Below, piece by piece: positions 63,324 through 64,000 of a stretch of DNA of 64,000 nucleotides. Numbering within the stretch: position 1 is the stretch's first letter; every line of letters begins with the position of its first letter. The position numbers and the translations under genes are program-made. The stretch covers positions 338,569 to 402,568 of the forward strand of contig JAURFE010000001.1 in assembly GCA_030827135.1 (NCBI GenBank), read 5' to 3'. The notes below the pieces were generated by a model. It ran no database searches. It was not told the origin of the DNA and saw only the letters and a list, made by a program, of their open reading frames with translations. This DNA comes from Vicinamibacterales bacterium (GTDB lineage Bacteria > Acidobacteriota > Vicinamibacteria > Vicinamibacterales > SCN-69-37).

Positions 63324-64000
63324 ATGTCAACGTCCGATACCCGCAAGGGCTGGATGTCCATTTTTCTCAACACGGTGGAACGGGGGGGGAATGCCCTGCC
63401 CCATCCGGCCAGCCTGTTTGCCATCTTCGCGTTCCTGATCCTGGTGGTGTCGGCGGTGGCCTCGTGGTCCGGCATCTCCGCCGTCCATCCCGGTACCGGT
63501 GCAACCATCGCACCCGTCAACCTCTTCAGCATCGCGGGGCTGCACCGCATCCTCACCAACATGGTGACGAACTTCACGGGATTCGCCCCATTGGGCACCG
63601 TGCTGGTCGCCATGCTCGGCATCGGCGTGATGGAGAGCTCAGGCCTGATGAGCGCCAGCCTCCGCAAGCTGGTGCTCTCGGCTCCGCCCAGGCTCCTCAC
63701 TGCGGTGCTGGTGTTTGCCGGCGTCATGTCGAACATGGCCAGCGAACTCGGGTATGTCCTGCTCGTCCCCCTGGCCGGCGTCATCTTTCTCGGCGCAGGC
63801 CGGCACCCGATTGCGGGCATGGCGGCCGCCTTCGCCGGCGTCTCCGGCGGGTACAGCGCCAACCTTCTGCTGGGCACCGTGGACCCGCTGCTCGCCGGTC
63901 TCTCCGAAGAAGCCGCACGCATCGTGAATCCCGAGTACACAGTCAGCGCCGCCGCCAACTATTACTTCATGGCGGCCTCGACGCCGATTCTGACGCTGGC
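63324..64000 (+). CDS. AbgT-family transporter (3' partial)
   Basis: The first 225 codons of a membrane protein, cut off by the window end. [37 protein letters not shown] is the AbgT N-terminal signature (NxLPxP) and first helix. Several more helices are visible, with [23 protein letters not shown] and [30 protein letters not shown] typical of the family. AbgT members take up p-aminobenzoyl-glutamate or export sulfonamides and p-aminobenzoate. A full-length member has about 500 residues. ATG 63324 lies 89 bases after the channel gene. Confidence 0.9.
   Translation, partial: MSTSDTRKGWMSIFLNTVERGGNALPHPASLFAIFAFLILVVSAVASWSGISAVHPGTGATIAPVNLFSIAGLHRILTNMVTNFTGFAPLGTVLVAMLGIGVMESSGLMSASLRKLVLSAPPRLLTAVLVFAGVMSNMASELGYVLLVPLAGVIFLGAGRHPIAGMAAAFAGVSGGYSANLLLGTVDPLLAGLSEEAARIVNPEYTVSAAANYYFMAASTPILTL

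Overview
The window is a gene-dense, GC-rich bacterial chromosome segment, probably from a Gram-negative Acidobacteriota (class Vicinamibacteria or a close relative). This assignment is inference. It rests on the combination of a two-heme DUF1587/DUF1592/DUF1588/DUF1585-type protein with a DUF1552 protein and an exported ankyrin protein, TonB/TolC/RND envelope genes, many exported peptidases and hydrolases, a long-form IspH, and SelB. No phage, plasmid, IS element or CRISPR array is visible, and no gene-free stretch exceeds 300 bases. Both edge genes are cut by the window.

Layout. 1-3.8 kb: sugar catabolism operon with a xylose-isomerase-like enzyme (5' end outside), L-ribulokinase, L-ribulose-5-phosphate 4-epimerase and a HAD phosphatase. 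3.8-7.4 kb (minus): class I aminotransferase, Tat-exported sulfatase, and a zinc metalloprotease gene broken by an in-frame TAA. 7.4-8.5 kb: a decayed DUF885 peptidase pseudogene. 8.6-12 kb: penicillin-acylase-family hydrolase and a divergent exported protein of unknown function. 12.1-17.7 kb (minus): two-heme DUF1592-type protein, DUF1552 protein and ankyrin protein. 17.8-20.3 kb: MFS transporter, TonB-like protein, TatA. 20.4-24.6 kb (minus): rnr-selB. 24.6-26.3 kb: ECF sigma factor, a membrane-anchored partner and an exported protein. 26.4-32.7 kb (minus): sensor kinase, pckA, gatB and two small genes. 32.8-36.9 kb: SpoIID-like protein, a second ECF sigma/anti-sigma pair, ispH and a Spy-like protein. 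36.9-47.4 kb: a single-strand efflux cluster with a TolC-like channel, an RND adaptor and pump, a MacA adaptor, a MacB ATPase and permease, and a small exported protein, closed by a strong hairpin terminator. 47.5-52.7 kb (minus): tesA and its ABC transporter, DksA-family protein, a ferritin-like candidate, folK. 52.8-60 kb: APC permease, aminotransferase, a broken hybrid sensor kinase, M28 peptidase, DUF4010 protein. 60-64 kb: SPFH/NfeD pair, tRNA-Leu(UAA), a K+ channel with two TrkA-type domains, and the start of an AbgT-family transporter.

Three things stand out. First, degenerate tandem arrays with an exact 8-nt period (consensus near TTCCGRAG or its complement) lie between genes at several places. 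They overlap stop codons of three genes, abut the tRNA-Leu 3' end in register, and in one case sit inside a coding sequence, where the 8-nt period becomes an 8-residue protein repeat. Second, three genes are broken by single in-frame stops of three different kinds. Two of them carry further lesions, and the sensor kinase has also lost its phosphoacceptor histidine, which points to real gene decay. Third, the two-heme/DUF1552/ankyrin trio is a compact exported system with no function I know of.
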